Shown: positions 53,306 through 62,973, numbered from the stretch's first letter. The stretch: DNA of 64,000 nt from Sipunculus nudus (GCA_026874595.1 JAPPUL010000069.1:1800001-1864000); one strand, 5' to 3'. Made by a program: numbers and translations. The notes: generated by a model not told the origin, from the sequence alone.

Positions 53306-54013
53306 ATGTATATAAGAGCTTTTCTAATAATAATTATAGGCAGTAGTATAATCTTTTTTACAAGAATTAGTTACACACAAAATAGTATAAATCCTATTGT
53401 TTCAAGAGACGGAATAAAGTTTTTATACCATAACAATCATGCCTCAAGCGTTTATTTAAAATCAAGTTTTGATAATTGGGGATTAAAATATCCCTTTAAA
53501 AAGAATATTAATGCATTAGGCAGTTGGGATGGATATTGGACTTTGTTTTTAGAAAGCAGGTATGAGCTTTTTCAACTTAAAAAGGGTAGATATAAATACA
53601 AAATACTTGTTGATGGTGAGTTTGTCACTGACGCTAGAAATAACAACCTAATTGAGGATAGCTATGGATACGATGTCTCATACTTTGACTTAAAAGAAGA
53701 TATTATTAATTATAACACAACTAAAAGTCCTATAAAAGTTAAAGGCCAGAAGAATACTTATAGATTTATTTATAGAAACTATAACGCCAAACATGTTTAT
53801 TTGGTTGGCAATTTTAACGATTGGAATAGCTACTCGTTACCTATGATAAGCAAGGGTGATGGCATATTTGAAATAATCCTTACCTTTAGTAAGGGATTTT
53901 ACTATTATAACATAATTGTTGATGACAATTGGTCTATTGACCCCTTCAATGCACATTCTATTAAAAATAAGTTAAATAAAACTTTTTCATACTTTGAAGT
54001 TAAAGAAGATTAA
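53306..54013 (+). CDS. Secreted protein with two CBM48/glycogen-binding domains
   Basis: A 235-residue protein with an N-terminal hydrophobic segment (about 5-20) and two CBM48/AMPK-type Ig-like modules. The first (about 35-130) contains YLKSSFDNWGL and GRYKYKILVDGEF; the second (about 142-233) has HVYLVGNFNDWN and FYYYNIIVDDNW. Such modules bind alpha-glucans and normally sit in cytoplasmic enzymes; an exported pair is unusual. It neighbours glgC but is separated by a terminator. The start lacks a clear ribosome site; a 14-base direct repeat lies just upstream. Confidence 0.82.
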   Translation: MYIRAFLIIIIGSSIIFFTRISYTQNSINPIVSRDGIKFLYHNNHASSVYLKSSFDNWGLKYPFKKNINALGSWDGYWTLFLESRYELFQLKKGRYKYKILVDGEFVTDARNNNLIEDSYGYDVSYFDLKEDIINYNTTKSPIKVKGQKNTYRFIYRNYNAKHVYLVGNFNDWNSYSLPMISKGDGIFEIILTFSKGFYYYNIIVDDNWSIDPFNAHSIKNKLNKTFSYFEVKED

Positions 54014-54122
54014 GATTAAAGCTAATAAAGCTTTAGAAGAGTTAAATAACTTTAAAGGCATCTTTATCTTTAAAAGTCATCCCCTAACTAACAGCACTCT
54101 CTTAATCATTTAAGATAATCTC

Positions 54123-57100
54123 TTAAGCATTTACTGTGCTATATACTCTTACTGGCAGGTTTACTGTAAAAATTGTTCCTCTTTTATACTCACTTCTAAA
54201 TGATATTGTACCACCGTGCCCTTCAACAAATTGCTTTGCAAGATATAGGTTTATACCTACTCCTTCTCCTTTACTCTTTGTTGTAAAGAAGGGCTCAAAC
54301 ACTTTGTTTTGATTTGACTCCTTTATTCCTATACCATTGTCTCTTATGCTTATAAATATATCGTGTTCTATTCGCTCCGTTCGTACCTCAAGTTCTCCTG
54401 CTATACCTCGTAACTTTATTGCTTCATTTGCATTCAAAAATAGTATACTGAATATATGTTTAAGCTGCTCCTCATTTCCTTTTATATTTGGCACTGCTCC
54501 AAAGTCATTTTTTATATTTGCTATATTACTAAAACCACCCTTCTTATATATTGTCTCAAGCGCATTTTCAAGTAGCCTATTTATATTTATTGCACTCTCT
54601 TTCCCATATCCTGCGTAATCTACATTCCTAAACATCTTGTTTAATTTACTTAGCCCTCTTATTAAATCACTTCTTACTTTCGTCATATTATTTTCTATGC
54701 GATCTATTATCCCCTCATATCCCCCTTCTACACTCTCACCTACAAGTTCTTCCCTTTGCGTATCATTTACTTTAAGACCGTCTGATAACTTACCTAATAC
54801 CTTTCTATAGCTTTGAATATCATTTTCTATATCATCTAAAAACTTCTTCATCTGACCCATATACGGACTTATCTCACTACTTAGCACTCTTAGTACCTGC
54901 GGTATGAAATCTGCTCTTTCCTCTTTAAGCTCATCTTGCTTTACTTTGTCAAGCTTTTGAAATATCTCCTCAAGCTCTCTAAACCCGCGTATCGGCGGAT
55001 ATAACTTATCATGTTTATTTTCTTTTTGTGTGTAATATATTGCTTTTGAAAAACTCTCTATTGTCCCCTTTATGTCCCCTGTTTCCTTTAAGGATAAACC
55101 TAATAACGTATATGCCTTCTCAAACTGCTTTGTATCATCTGACTCAGCACTTAGTATGTATATTTTTAGCTTGTCTATTGCCTCTTTATATTCCTTCTGC
55201 TGGTAATGTGCATACCCAAGATTATAATAGTCTTCCCAGTTACTACCGTCAAGCTCAAGTGCGTTAGTATAATTTATTATCGCATCGCTATACATTCCCT
55301 TACTAAAATATGTCTTTGCTAGGTATTTATATATTTTATAAGATCTAAAACCACTTGATATTGCCTTTTGTAAATTCGAAAGACTCTCTTCGTAATTCTT
55401 AAGAAAATAATGACTCTCTCCAAGTCCCGCATATACCTTTGCATTCTTAGTCCCAAGTCGCAGCGCCTTTGTGAAGTTTAAGGATGCCTCTTTATACTTC
55501 TTTAAGCTTAGTAGCGCTTGTCCACAGCGTATCTGCACTTCTATATCTTCTGGTTTATACTGCAAGGCTATTTTATACTTCTTTACCGCATCTTCGTAAT
55601 CTTCTACCTCAAGAAGTATATTTCCCCACGATATATACGGAATCGGATCATATACATTAAGCTCACTTGCCTTTTTAAAGCTTTCTAATGCCTCTTCGTT
55701 TCGACCCACCTTAGAAAGTACATTCCCAAGCCTTATATACCCCTCCCCATCCTTCTTATTAAACGATATTGCCTTCTCGTAGGTGTTTATTGCTTGTTCG
55801 TAATCTTTACTGCCATAATATGCTTCTCCAAGCTTTATATAGCTTTTACTATATGACGGATTTAATTGTAATGATTTCTTATAATAGGATATTGCCTCCT
55901 CATAATGCTCTTGTCTTTGCAAGACCTCGCCCAAATAATAGAATACCTCATAATCCTGCCTGTTTAATTCAAGTACTTTCCTTAAATTACTTTCACTGTC
56001 TTCTAGATTATTAAGGCCTAAGTAGCATAGCGCTATATAAAAATACGCTCGGTGATAACTCCCTTTTACATATATATATTTACTGAACTTGTCTATTGCT
56101 CCTTCAAAATTACTTAAATAGTATTGCGTTAAGCCCCATTCAAAATATATATCTACGTTCTTTGGCTTTAGGCGATTGGCTTTTGCAAACTTGGTATTTG
56201 CCTCCTCATACTGCTCAAGTGATAAATACGTTATCCCAAGACCCTTTTGTCCTTCAAAATTATCTTTGTCTATCGATAGGCTCATTGTATACTGCTTTTG
56301 CGCTTTTGTATACTTCTTCATCTTATGATAGACTTTTCCTAGATTATTATATGCTTTTACATTAGCTGGTCTTAGTTCTATGGCCTTTGATAATGCGCTT
56401 ATTGCTCCTTGGTAGTTTCTTGTCTCTATATACACTTCCCCTAGACTATTATGAGCCTCTGCTGATATTTCGTTTAGCTCAAGTGATTGCTTTATGTAAC
56501 TTATTGACTCACGTTGCTTACCTAATACTTTAGATACGAGCCCTATCTCTAAATACAATTTGTCATCTTTTGGAAAATATATAAGGGCCCTTTTTAAATA
56601 CTCAAGGCTTTGTTCGTACTCTCCCATCTCATTCAAAAGCATTCCAAGCCTTATAAAACCATCTCCAAAATCCTCTTCTAAGCTAAGCCCTCTCTTATAA
56701 CTCTCAAGTGCCTTATCGTTCTCTTTTAACTCCTTTTGTGCATCTCCGAGATTAATATATAACTCCCCAAACTCCCTCCCTTCCTTAAGCTCAAGCTCAT
56801 AATACTCTATCCCTTCTCTATACTCCTTTAACTTGCACAATACGTTCCCTATATGATAATTTATATCCTTTAACTGCGGGTTTAGTTCTTTGGCCCTTTT
56901 TAGATGCGTATAAGACTCTTCATACTTTTTTGTGTAATATAATGAAAGTCCTAACCTGTTTTGTAATGTGTTGTCTTCTGGTACAATCTCAAGTGCTTTT
57001 TTTATATACTTTGTCGCAGCTTCATACTCTCTTAATTCAAAATTGCATATCCCTATATTTACAAGCACTTCTATCCCTATTTCCTTACTAAGTTTCCTCT

Positions 57101-58463
57101 CCTCTACTTCCTCATATATTCTAAGCGCTTTTTCATACTCTCCCTTCCCTACATAGAGTTCTCCAAGCCCTGTGAAAAATATCTCATCGCCCGAGCTTAA
57201 CATCCCCTCCTTTACCATATGCCATATACATTGTTCCCAATTATAATAACTCTCTTCATTAGCCTTATTAAGCTTTATTGCTTCTCGGAAGTTTATTATC
57301 CCTTCTCGGAAATTTGAAAGGCGGGCGTGTACCACTCCTAGATTATTATATACCCTAGGCTCTAAAGGCGTTGTTCTTATTGCTGCCCTAAGTAGTTCTT
57401 GAGCCTTTTCATGCTTTCCAAGCTCACTCAAAAGACTTGCAAAGTTACCTGCTATTTTTGCATCCTCTTCATTTAGTTTAAGTGCTTTTATATACTCTTC
57501 TTTTGCCTCCGAAAGCCTATTTAATCTGTTTAGTGATACCCCTAGATTGTTGTATAGCGCTTCATTGTCAGGATTTATTAATATTCCCTTTTTGTACCTT
57601 GTTATTGAGGCTTCGTAACGTTTTGTTTTATAATATATTATACCTAGATTGTTTAGGGCATTCGCATCTAAGGGACTTAATTCAAGCACTTTTAGATACT
57701 TTTCTATTGCACTCTCATAAGCTCCTTCTCCATATTCAAGCACTCCTAAATTAAAATAACTTTCTACTCCTGCTTCATTAAGGCTTATTGCTTTCTCATA
57801 AGCTCTTTTACTCTCTTCGTATTTACCCTCTTTTGATAAACTGTTAGCTAAATTGTATACACTATCATAATCAGCATCCTCTAAATCAAGCGATTTAGCA
57901 AAATTTATACTTGACTCTACATAATTCTTTAGTTTATACTCTGTGCAAGCTAAGTTATAATAACATTTGTAATCTCCTGGATTTGCTTCAAGTCCTAGTT
58001 CAAAATATTCTTTTGCTTCTTCTTGCTTGTCTAATTTATTTAATATTAGTCCGTAATAAAATAATGCCTCGTATTTTGATGGTTTTATATCTAGTGCCTT
58101 TAAAAGCTTGTCTTGCGCATCCTCATACTGACCAAGTCCATATAACATCTTGCCCCAGCTTAAATAGGCTTCGTAATAGTTTGGATTTGCATCACAGGCT
58201 TCTTTGAATTTTTTTAGTGCTTCATCGTATCTTTGTAAATTACCAAGCGTCATGCCCCATAAATAATAGCTAAGGTCATCTTCTTTATTCTTTTCTATCT
58301 TACTTCTGAACGTTTCTATTAGCGATTCAAGATGTCCTATTTTATTTGTATCTAGAAGTTCGTTTATTGGTAAGGTTTTTAAATCTTTATTCTCTTTAAA
58401 GATCTCTATGCATGTTAGTTGTACGCGGTATTTTGTGTAGTCAAATACTATACTATTTTTCAT
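54123..58463 (-). CDS. Giant TPR protein with C-terminal histidine-kinase-type ATPase domain
   Basis: A 1446-residue cytoplasmic protein. About 30 or more TPR units fill residues about 40-1190 (for example ALFYYGLILNKLDKQEEAKEYFELGLEANP). A helical region (about 1195-1310) and a HATPase_c domain (about 1325-1440) follow, with N-box FLNANEAI, G1 DNGIGI, F-box FEPFFTTK and G2 GEGVGINLYLAKQF. No His is seen in the helical region where the phospho-acceptor of HisKA would lie, apart from one inside the N-box. A very strong purine-rich site precedes the ATG. No response regulator is adjacent. It is probably a protein-sensing signalling hub, but kinase activity is unproven. Confidence 0.85.
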   Translation of the reverse strand: MKNSIVFDYTKYRVQLTCIEIFKENKDLKTLPINELLDTNKIGHLESLIETFRSKIEKNKEDDLSYYLWGMTLGNLQRYDEALKKFKEACDANPNYYEAYLSWGKMLYGLGQYEDAQDKLLKALDIKPSKYEALFYYGLILNKLDKQEEAKEYFELGLEANPGDYKCYYNLACTEYKLKNYVESSINFAKSLDLEDADYDSVYNLANSLSKEGKYEESKRAYEKAISLNEAGVESYFNLGVLEYGEGAYESAIEKYLKVLELSPLDANALNNLGIIYYKTKRYEASITRYKKGILINPDNEALYNNLGVSLNRLNRLSEAKEEYIKALKLNEEDAKIAGNFASLLSELGKHEKAQELLRAAIRTTPLEPRVYNNLGVVHARLSNFREGIINFREAIKLNKANEESYYNWEQCIWHMVKEGMLSSGDEIFFTGLGELYVGKGEYEKALRIYEEVEERKLSKEIGIEVLVNIGICNFELREYEAATKYIKKALEIVPEDNTLQNRLGLSLYYTKKYEESYTHLKRAKELNPQLKDINYHIGNVLCKLKEYREGIEYYELELKEGREFGELYINLGDAQKELKENDKALESYKRGLSLEEDFGDGFIRLGMLLNEMGEYEQSLEYLKRALIYFPKDDKLYLEIGLVSKVLGKQRESISYIKQSLELNEISAEAHNSLGEVYIETRNYQGAISALSKAIELRPANVKAYNNLGKVYHKMKKYTKAQKQYTMSLSIDKDNFEGQKGLGITYLSLEQYEEANTKFAKANRLKPKNVDIYFEWGLTQYYLSNFEGAIDKFSKYIYVKGSYHRAYFYIALCYLGLNNLEDSESNLRKVLELNRQDYEVFYYLGEVLQRQEHYEEAISYYKKSLQLNPSYSKSYIKLGEAYYGSKDYEQAINTYEKAISFNKKDGEGYIRLGNVLSKVGRNEEALESFKKASELNVYDPIPYISWGNILLEVEDYEDAVKKYKIALQYKPEDIEVQIRCGQALLSLKKYKEASLNFTKALRLGTKNAKVYAGLGESHYFLKNYEESLSNLQKAISSGFRSYKIYKYLAKTYFSKGMYSDAIINYTNALELDGSNWEDYYNLGYAHYQQKEYKEAIDKLKIYILSAESDDTKQFEKAYTLLGLSLKETGDIKGTIESFSKAIYYTQKENKHDKLYPPIRGFRELEEIFQKLDKVKQDELKEERADFIPQVLRVLSSEISPYMGQMKKFLDDIENDIQSYRKVLGKLSDGLKVNDTQREELVGESVEGGYEGIIDRIENNMTKVRSDLIRGLSKLNKMFRNVDYAGYGKESAININRLLENALETIYKKGGFSNIANIKNDFGAVPNIKGNEEQLKHIFSILFLNANEAIKLRGIAGELEVRTERIEHDIFISIRDNGIGIKESNQNKVFEPFFTTKSKGEGVGINLYLAKQFVEGHGGTISFRSEYKRGTIFTVNLPVRVYSTVNA

Positions 58464-58721
58464 CCCCCCTCCCTAGGATTTATATTCTTTTTCTTTATAT
58501 TCTTTTTCTTACTTACTTTTATTAATTAAATATGAAAATGTTATACTCTACCATCTATCTTAGTCGGTATCTTATTATTTTACCTTACATTTATTTTATA
58601 CTTGCCATTAATCGATATTCATATTTAAGCTACTTGACATATGCTACTATCTTATATTCTACTATCTTGGAAAAGATAGCTATATTTTCGATATTAGAAA
58701 TATCTATATTTTGGAATTAGT
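58464..58721 (+). promoter_or_regulatory. Leader with two hairpins before the wall-peptidase-like gene
   Basis: The 258-base gap contains ATATC-type inverted repeats: CTATCTT-GGAA-AAGATAG at 58664-58681 and GATATT-AGA-AATATC near 58691-58706, both close to the start of the next gene, which has no Shine-Dalgarno. A hydrophobic 62-codon frame (58532-58720) ends one base before that start; I do not call it a gene. The hairpins may act on translation. Confidence 0.4.
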
Positions 58722-60170
58722 ATGGATTATATTGTTATTGTTGATAAAATATTCTTACGTACAAAGCCTTTCTTTCAAAGTAAATACTATAATGTATTCC
58801 TTTCATTTGGGGAAGCTATTTATGCTCAGAATATTATTAGACATAGCCCTGGTGACTTCACTTATGCTAAAGTAACTAGGCATAATATCACCGGTTTTAT
58901 CCCATTAGAATATCTCATAAAGAGAAGCTCTCCTTTATATTTAAAATATAAAGATTTACATAGCATATCTTCTTCTTTTAAAGCAATACCTTATAAATTT
59001 ACCAACAATAGAAAGATTTATGTTGCTGACCCAGTCTTTAATAATTTATTGCCACTGTTAGAGCATGCTTCAAAAGATAATATTAACATAACTATTATTG
59101 AGGGCTATCTATCTGCTAAAGAACTCTCTAAATTATATAAACTACAATATGAAGCCCTATTTATGCAAAATAAGATTGAAAAACCATTTTGCTCTAGATA
59201 TCATTCTGGAGACATAATATCTGTTTCAACTAATACTATTAATTACCAGATATCGCATGCCTTTTATTTAACTAAAGCTTATGATTGGTTACTTTTAAAT
59301 GCTTACTTATATGATTTTAAAATAGATGCTCCTGATACCTATACTTATTATAAAGATATCAACAATTGGAAACCTTGGCAGCTATTATTAAACTATAATA
59401 ATAAACCCCATGCTAAAGAGAAAACTAGGAACTATAGCAATACTTCAAGTTTTTTGTTTACGATTAATAATATATTATGTGTTGCTAAGGAAGTTAATAC
59501 AAATCTTAAGAATAATATTAAATACATAACTTTACATCATAATGAGATCACAGCGGCTGATACCCTTACATATGCTTTAAATACTTATGGAGGCACAGCT
59601 TTCAGAATATTAAATAACTATAAACGAAATATAATGATGCAAGTACAAGAAGAGTGTATATACTTTGACCCCAATAGGATATTCTTAGAAGACAATGTTA
59701 ATATACATTTAACAGAACTTAATCATAATATAAAAACTAATACTTTAGAAGTAGCAGTAGATATTGTTAATTTGATTTCTAAAAATCTTATATCTCTTAT
59801 TGATATAACTCCTAGCAATATCTTTATTTCATTGCATACAAATAATCATATAAGCAATTTCTCAGTACACTCCTTTAAAGATATTTCTTCATTTGCCATA
59901 AGATATAGTCCCAAACATAATCCCAAGAACTTTTTTTATACAACAGATATAGATATATTTTCCTTTCTTTCATCTAAAGGTGCTAATGTGGTACTTCAGA
60001 AAGAATATATTATATGTAACGATGGTAGCTTATCTATATTCATGCATCGCAAAAATATTAAGTTCGTTACAATAGAATGCCAAGAAGGATATGGGCTTGT
60101 TCAAAGAAATATGATCGATTTATTAATGATTTTTATTAACAATACCTTGCTAGTAAAATCTAATGAATGA
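58722..60170 (+). CDS. Composite cell-wall-hydrolase-like protein, unknown
   Basis: A 482-residue protein without signal peptide. Residues 1-70 look like an SH3-type domain (DYIVIVDKIFLRTKPFFQSKY...GFIPLEYLIKR). Residues about 100-215 resemble VanY-type D-Ala-D-Ala carboxypeptidase order: IIEGYLSAKEL, SRYHSGDIISVS, AYDWLLLNAYLYDFKIDAP and KPWQLLL, but the usual EPWH histidine is Gln. A third region (about 245-475) has TLHHNEITAADT, EECIYFDPNRIF and ISLHTNNHISNFSVHSF, a recurring unknown family. No Shine-Dalgarno; pyrimidine-rich coding strand. Active-site loss suggests binding or altered activity. Confidence 0.65.
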   Translation: MDYIVIVDKIFLRTKPFFQSKYYNVFLSFGEAIYAQNIIRHSPGDFTYAKVTRHNITGFIPLEYLIKRSSPLYLKYKDLHSISSSFKAIPYKFTNNRKIYVADPVFNNLLPLLEHASKDNINITIIEGYLSAKELSKLYKLQYEALFMQNKIEKPFCSRYHSGDIISVSTNTINYQISHAFYLTKAYDWLLLNAYLYDFKIDAPDTYTYYKDINNWKPWQLLLNYNNKPHAKEKTRNYSNTSSFLFTINNILCVAKEVNTNLKNNIKYITLHHNEITAADTLTYALNTYGGTAFRILNNYKRNIMMQVQEECIYFDPNRIFLEDNVNIHLTELNHNIKTNTLEVAVDIVNLISKNLISLIDITPSNIFISLHTNNHISNFSVHSFKDISSFAIRYSPKHNPKNFFYTTDIDIFSFLSSKGANVVLQKEYIICNDGSLSIFMHRKNIKFVTIECQEGYGLVQRNMIDLLMIFINNTLLVKSNE

Positions 60171-60387
60171 TACAATTAGTAAATATTGTTCTTCAGATAT
60201 AATATTTTTATCCGAGACTTCTTTACAAAGGTATTATAAAAAGGTATTACAAAGGGCTTCTCTCATCATGTATTTATTATCTTTCTTACTCTCTTGTGTT
60301 TCTTCTAGATTGGGCAGAATAGAAAAAAGACTAACTAAACTTAAGAGAGATAAATTCTTTATAGCTATGTGTCTTTGGGATGATTAA
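60163..60387 (+). CDS. Small membrane protein overlapping the preceding gene
   Basis: A 74-residue frame starting with ATGA-type overlap inside the end of the previous gene. It has one hydrophobic segment (about 33-47, LIMYLLSFLLSCVSS) and a basic region after it (RLGRIEKRLTKLKRDK). Eight-base overlap suggests translational coupling. No family was recognised and the composition is ordinary for non-coding DNA here, so it remains tentative. Confidence 0.42.
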   Translation: MNDTISKYCSSDIIFLSETSLQRYYKKVLQRASLIMYLLSFLLSCVSSRLGRIEKRLTKLKRDKFFIAMCLWDD

Positions 60388-60438
60388 TTTTGGATTAATA
60401 ATTTAAAGCAGTTTTATATATTCATTTTGCATTTAGTT

Positions 60439-61287
60439 TCATTTAGAGAAAAATTTCAACAAATTATATAGATAATCCTTCATCTTGATTCTTGGAACTA
60501 TTAAATCTAAAAACCCATGTTCTAATAGAAATTCCGACCTTTGAAATCCCTCTGGCAAGGTTTGTTTTATTGTTTGCTCTATAACTCTTGGCCCTGCAAA
60601 ACCTATTAAAGCATTAGGTTCGGCCAAAATTATATCTCCTATAAATGCATAACTAGCTGATACTCCACCCATAGTAGGATCTGTTAAAACAGATATATAT
60701 AATAACTTATGTAATGCAAGTTTTGATAGTGCTGTACAAGTTTTGGACATTTGCATCAACGAAAACATACCCTCCTGCATCCTTGCACCGCCTGAACATG
60801 AGAATATTATTAAAGGTAGTTTATGTTTTATGCAATTGTCTACCGCCCTAACTATCTTTTCTCCTGCAACAGTTCCAAGACTCCCTCCAAAATATTTAAA
60901 ATCCATTACACATAAATGTGCTTTATGCCCATGAATCTCCCCTATACCGCTTACTATTGAATCCTTAAGCTCTGTCTTTAAATTCGTTGCTTCTAACTCA
61001 CTCCTATAACCCTTTCCATTATGTTTAAAGTTAAGTGGATCTTCCGATTCTAACTCTGCATCCTGCTCTACAAATGTATAATCATCACATATTATCTTTA
61101 TTCTCTCCATTGCCGATAATCTATAATGATGATTACAATGATGACATACCCTGAGATTCTCTTCCCATTCCCTATTATATATTATCTCTTTACAAGATAC
61201 ACACCGAGTCCAAAGCCCTTCCTTTTTATCTTTAGTTCTTTTGTCAACTACTTTGAGCTTATATTTTGGTCTAAAAAACCATGCCAT
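60439..61287 (-). CDS. accD: Acetyl-CoA carboxylase carboxyltransferase subunit beta
   Basis: AccD with AccA transfers carboxyl from biotin to acetyl-CoA, the first step of fatty-acid synthesis. The 282-residue form starts MAWFFRPKYKL (ATG at 61287), which fits the family better than an upstream in-frame GTG at 61308. A four-Cys zinc ribbon follows (CVSCKEII...CHHCNHHYRLS), then the crotonase-fold core with GARMQEGMFSLMQM and DPTMGGVSASYAFIGDI. accA is not in the window. Confidence 0.95.
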   Translation of the reverse strand: MAWFFRPKYKLKVVDKRTKDKKEGLWTRCVSCKEIIYNREWEENLRVCHHCNHHYRLSAMERIKIICDDYTFVEQDAELESEDPLNFKHNGKGYRSELEATNLKTELKDSIVSGIGEIHGHKAHLCVMDFKYFGGSLGTVAGEKIVRAVDNCIKHKLPLIIFSCSGGARMQEGMFSLMQMSKTCTALSKLALHKLLYISVLTDPTMGGVSASYAFIGDIILAEPNALIGFAGPRVIEQTIKQTLPEGFQRSEFLLEHGFLDLIVPRIKMKDYLYNLLKFFSK

Positions 61288-61380
61288 ATACTTTTCCCGC
61301 CTACACACTCTTTAAGTGATTAATCTTTTTCATATAATATATTAATAAATAATCACTTTACAACTAACTATTTATTAATA

Positions 61381-61440
61381 TGTTCATATCAATAATGTTC
61401 ATATCAATAATGTTCATATCAATAATGTTCATATCAATAT
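61381..61440. repeat. 15-bp tandem repeat x4 between accD and the Crp-like gene
   Basis: Four copies of TGTTCATATCAATAA (the last ending AAT) lie in tandem, downstream of the Crp-like gene and upstream of accD. Regular spacing recalls iterons or multiple operator sites for accD, but slippage expansion is as likely. The surrounding gap (61288-61461) has no gene. Confidence 0.85.
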
Positions 61441-61461
61441 GTTTCATTCGTTTTATTTTGT

Positions 61462-62115
61462 TTATTGAGATTTTAATAAGTTTAATGTCTGTCTTATTCG
61501 AAGGCCATCTAATACTCTAATTCCATCTTTGCTTACCGATATTAAGCCTGCTTCTACCAAATTGTTTAACAAATTCTTAAATTCTGTACGGGTTATTTTT
61601 AAATCTATATCTATACCTTCCTTATTTAGCTTCTTAAATAAAGCCTCTGCGTCTATTTTATGCACATCCTCTTTTATCACCGAGAGTATTCCCGATAGAA
61701 ATGCTTGTTGTTTATACTGGAAAAGCCCTTCTCTTATTAGATTACTTGTGTTTCTTACACGTTCTGCAAGCTTTGATATCATCATATAGGCAAATTTACC
61801 GTTTGACAACACTATTTGTTCAAATATACTATTATTTATCTCAAGTACATTGCTATCCTCTATTGCTGTTGCTGTTGCTGACCTCTCTTCACCGTTTAAC
61901 AAGCTCATCTCTCCAAAAAAATCACCCTTACCAAGTATCGCAAGCTCTTTATCTATTTGATCCCCTGTATCCTCATCTATAAAGGTTTTATGTATTTTTA
62001 TTCGTCCTGTCTGAATTAAATACATTACATCGCCTGCTTCGCATTCTCGAAATATGACCTGTCCTTTATCAAATACCTTGCTAAATCTTGCAAGGATTTC
62101 TTTGTCTTTTCTCAT
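61462..62115 (-). CDS. Crp/Fnr-family cyclic-nucleotide-binding protein
   Basis: A 217-residue protein. The N-terminal cNMP domain has VFDKGQVIFRECEAGDVMYLIQTGRI and GDFFGEMSLLNGEERSATATA with intact Glu and Arg-Ser. The C-terminal part (about 125-215) is helical, ending TRTEFKNLLNNLVEAGLISVSKDGIRV, which looks like a winged-helix recognition region. GAGGT precedes the ATG. It is a paralogue of the protein at 48604. Neighbours trpA and accD do not reveal targets. Confidence 0.82.
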   Translation of the reverse strand: MRKDKEILARFSKVFDKGQVIFRECEAGDVMYLIQTGRIKIHKTFIDEDTGDQIDKELAILGKGDFFGEMSLLNGEERSATATAIEDSNVLEINNSIFEQIVLSNGKFAYMMISKLAERVRNTSNLIREGLFQYKQQAFLSGILSVIKEDVHKIDAEALFKKLNKEGIDIDLKITRTEFKNLLNNLVEAGLISVSKDGIRVLDGLRIRQTLNLLKSQ

Positions 62116-62147
62116 TAATACTTTTACCTCAAACTCTTTATTATTAC

Positions 62148-62951
62148 CTATTTCCCTACTATATACCGTATCTTCTTTAGCGTATTATATATACATTTTT
62201 CCTTACTTTCTATATTCTTTGTTATCTCAACCACTAAAGCGCTTCCTACTATCACCCCATCTGCGTATTTACTTACCTCTTCTTTATGCTCTTTTTTAGA
62301 TATACCAAAACCCACGTATATCGGAAGCTCTATCCCTTCCCTCCTGCTTACAGCCACTATTTTATCTGCCACTCCCCTTATATCTTTACCCCCTAATGTA
62401 TCTCGCTCTCCTGTAACCCCAAGACTGCCTATCAAATATATAAAACCTTTACTACTTTTAACTACTTCCTCTATCCGTTTATCGCTTGTTGTTAGGCTTA
62501 CAAAGAATATTAACTCTATCCCTTCTTCTTCACACAATATATTAAAGGAAGGCTCACAGCCCACAAGTAAGTCAGGCACTATTAATCCATCTACTCCCAC
62601 TTCCTTCAACTTCCTTACAAACCGCTCCATCCCATATGCGTATACTTGATTAAAATATAGCATATAGATTAATGGTGTTGATACCCTCTTTCGCAACTCT
62701 ATTGTACGATTAAGTATCATATCTAGATTTATACCCAAGCCCAATACATGACTTACTCCCTTCTGGATAACTACTCCATCTGCTATTGGATCTGTATATG
62801 GGATCCCTATCTCTATTACATCTGCATATTCGCTTGCCGCCTCTATCATTTTAAAGCTTGTTTCTAAATCCGGATAGCCTCCTATAAAATACGGTATGAA
62901 TCCTATCTCATTTAGGCCTCTTTTCTCTTTTAATACTTCTTGTATCCTCAT
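62148..62951 (-). CDS. trpA: Tryptophan synthase alpha subunit
   Basis: TrpA cleaves indole-3-glycerol phosphate; indole passes to TrpB. The 267-residue protein looks intact: catalytic E47 and D58 lie in VIEIGIPYTDPIADG, the phosphate loop is GSLGVTGER and GFGISKKE closes the barrel. The start has a weak ribosome site because upstream trpB is broken. Without a functional TrpB elsewhere, TrpA would give only slow indole release, so it may be a gene on the way out. Confidence 0.92.
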   Translation of the reverse strand: MRIQEVLKEKRGLNEIGFIPYFIGGYPDLETSFKMIEAASEYADVIEIGIPYTDPIADGVVIQKGVSHVLGLGINLDMILNRTIELRKRVSTPLIYMLYFNQVYAYGMERFVRKLKEVGVDGLIVPDLLVGCEPSFNILCEEEGIELIFFVSLTTSDKRIEEVVKSSKGFIYLIGSLGVTGERDTLGGKDIRGVADKIVAVSRREGIELPIYVGFGISKKEHKEEVSKYADGVIVGSALVVEITKNIESKEKCIYNTLKKIRYIVGK

Positions 62952-62973
62952 AACTTTACTTATAACTAATTAT

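Noticed and set aside
58532-58720. 62-residue hydrophobic open frame before the wall-peptidase-like gene
   Set aside because: No ribosome site, composition like surrounding AT-rich DNA, and overlaps two hairpins; no family resemblance.
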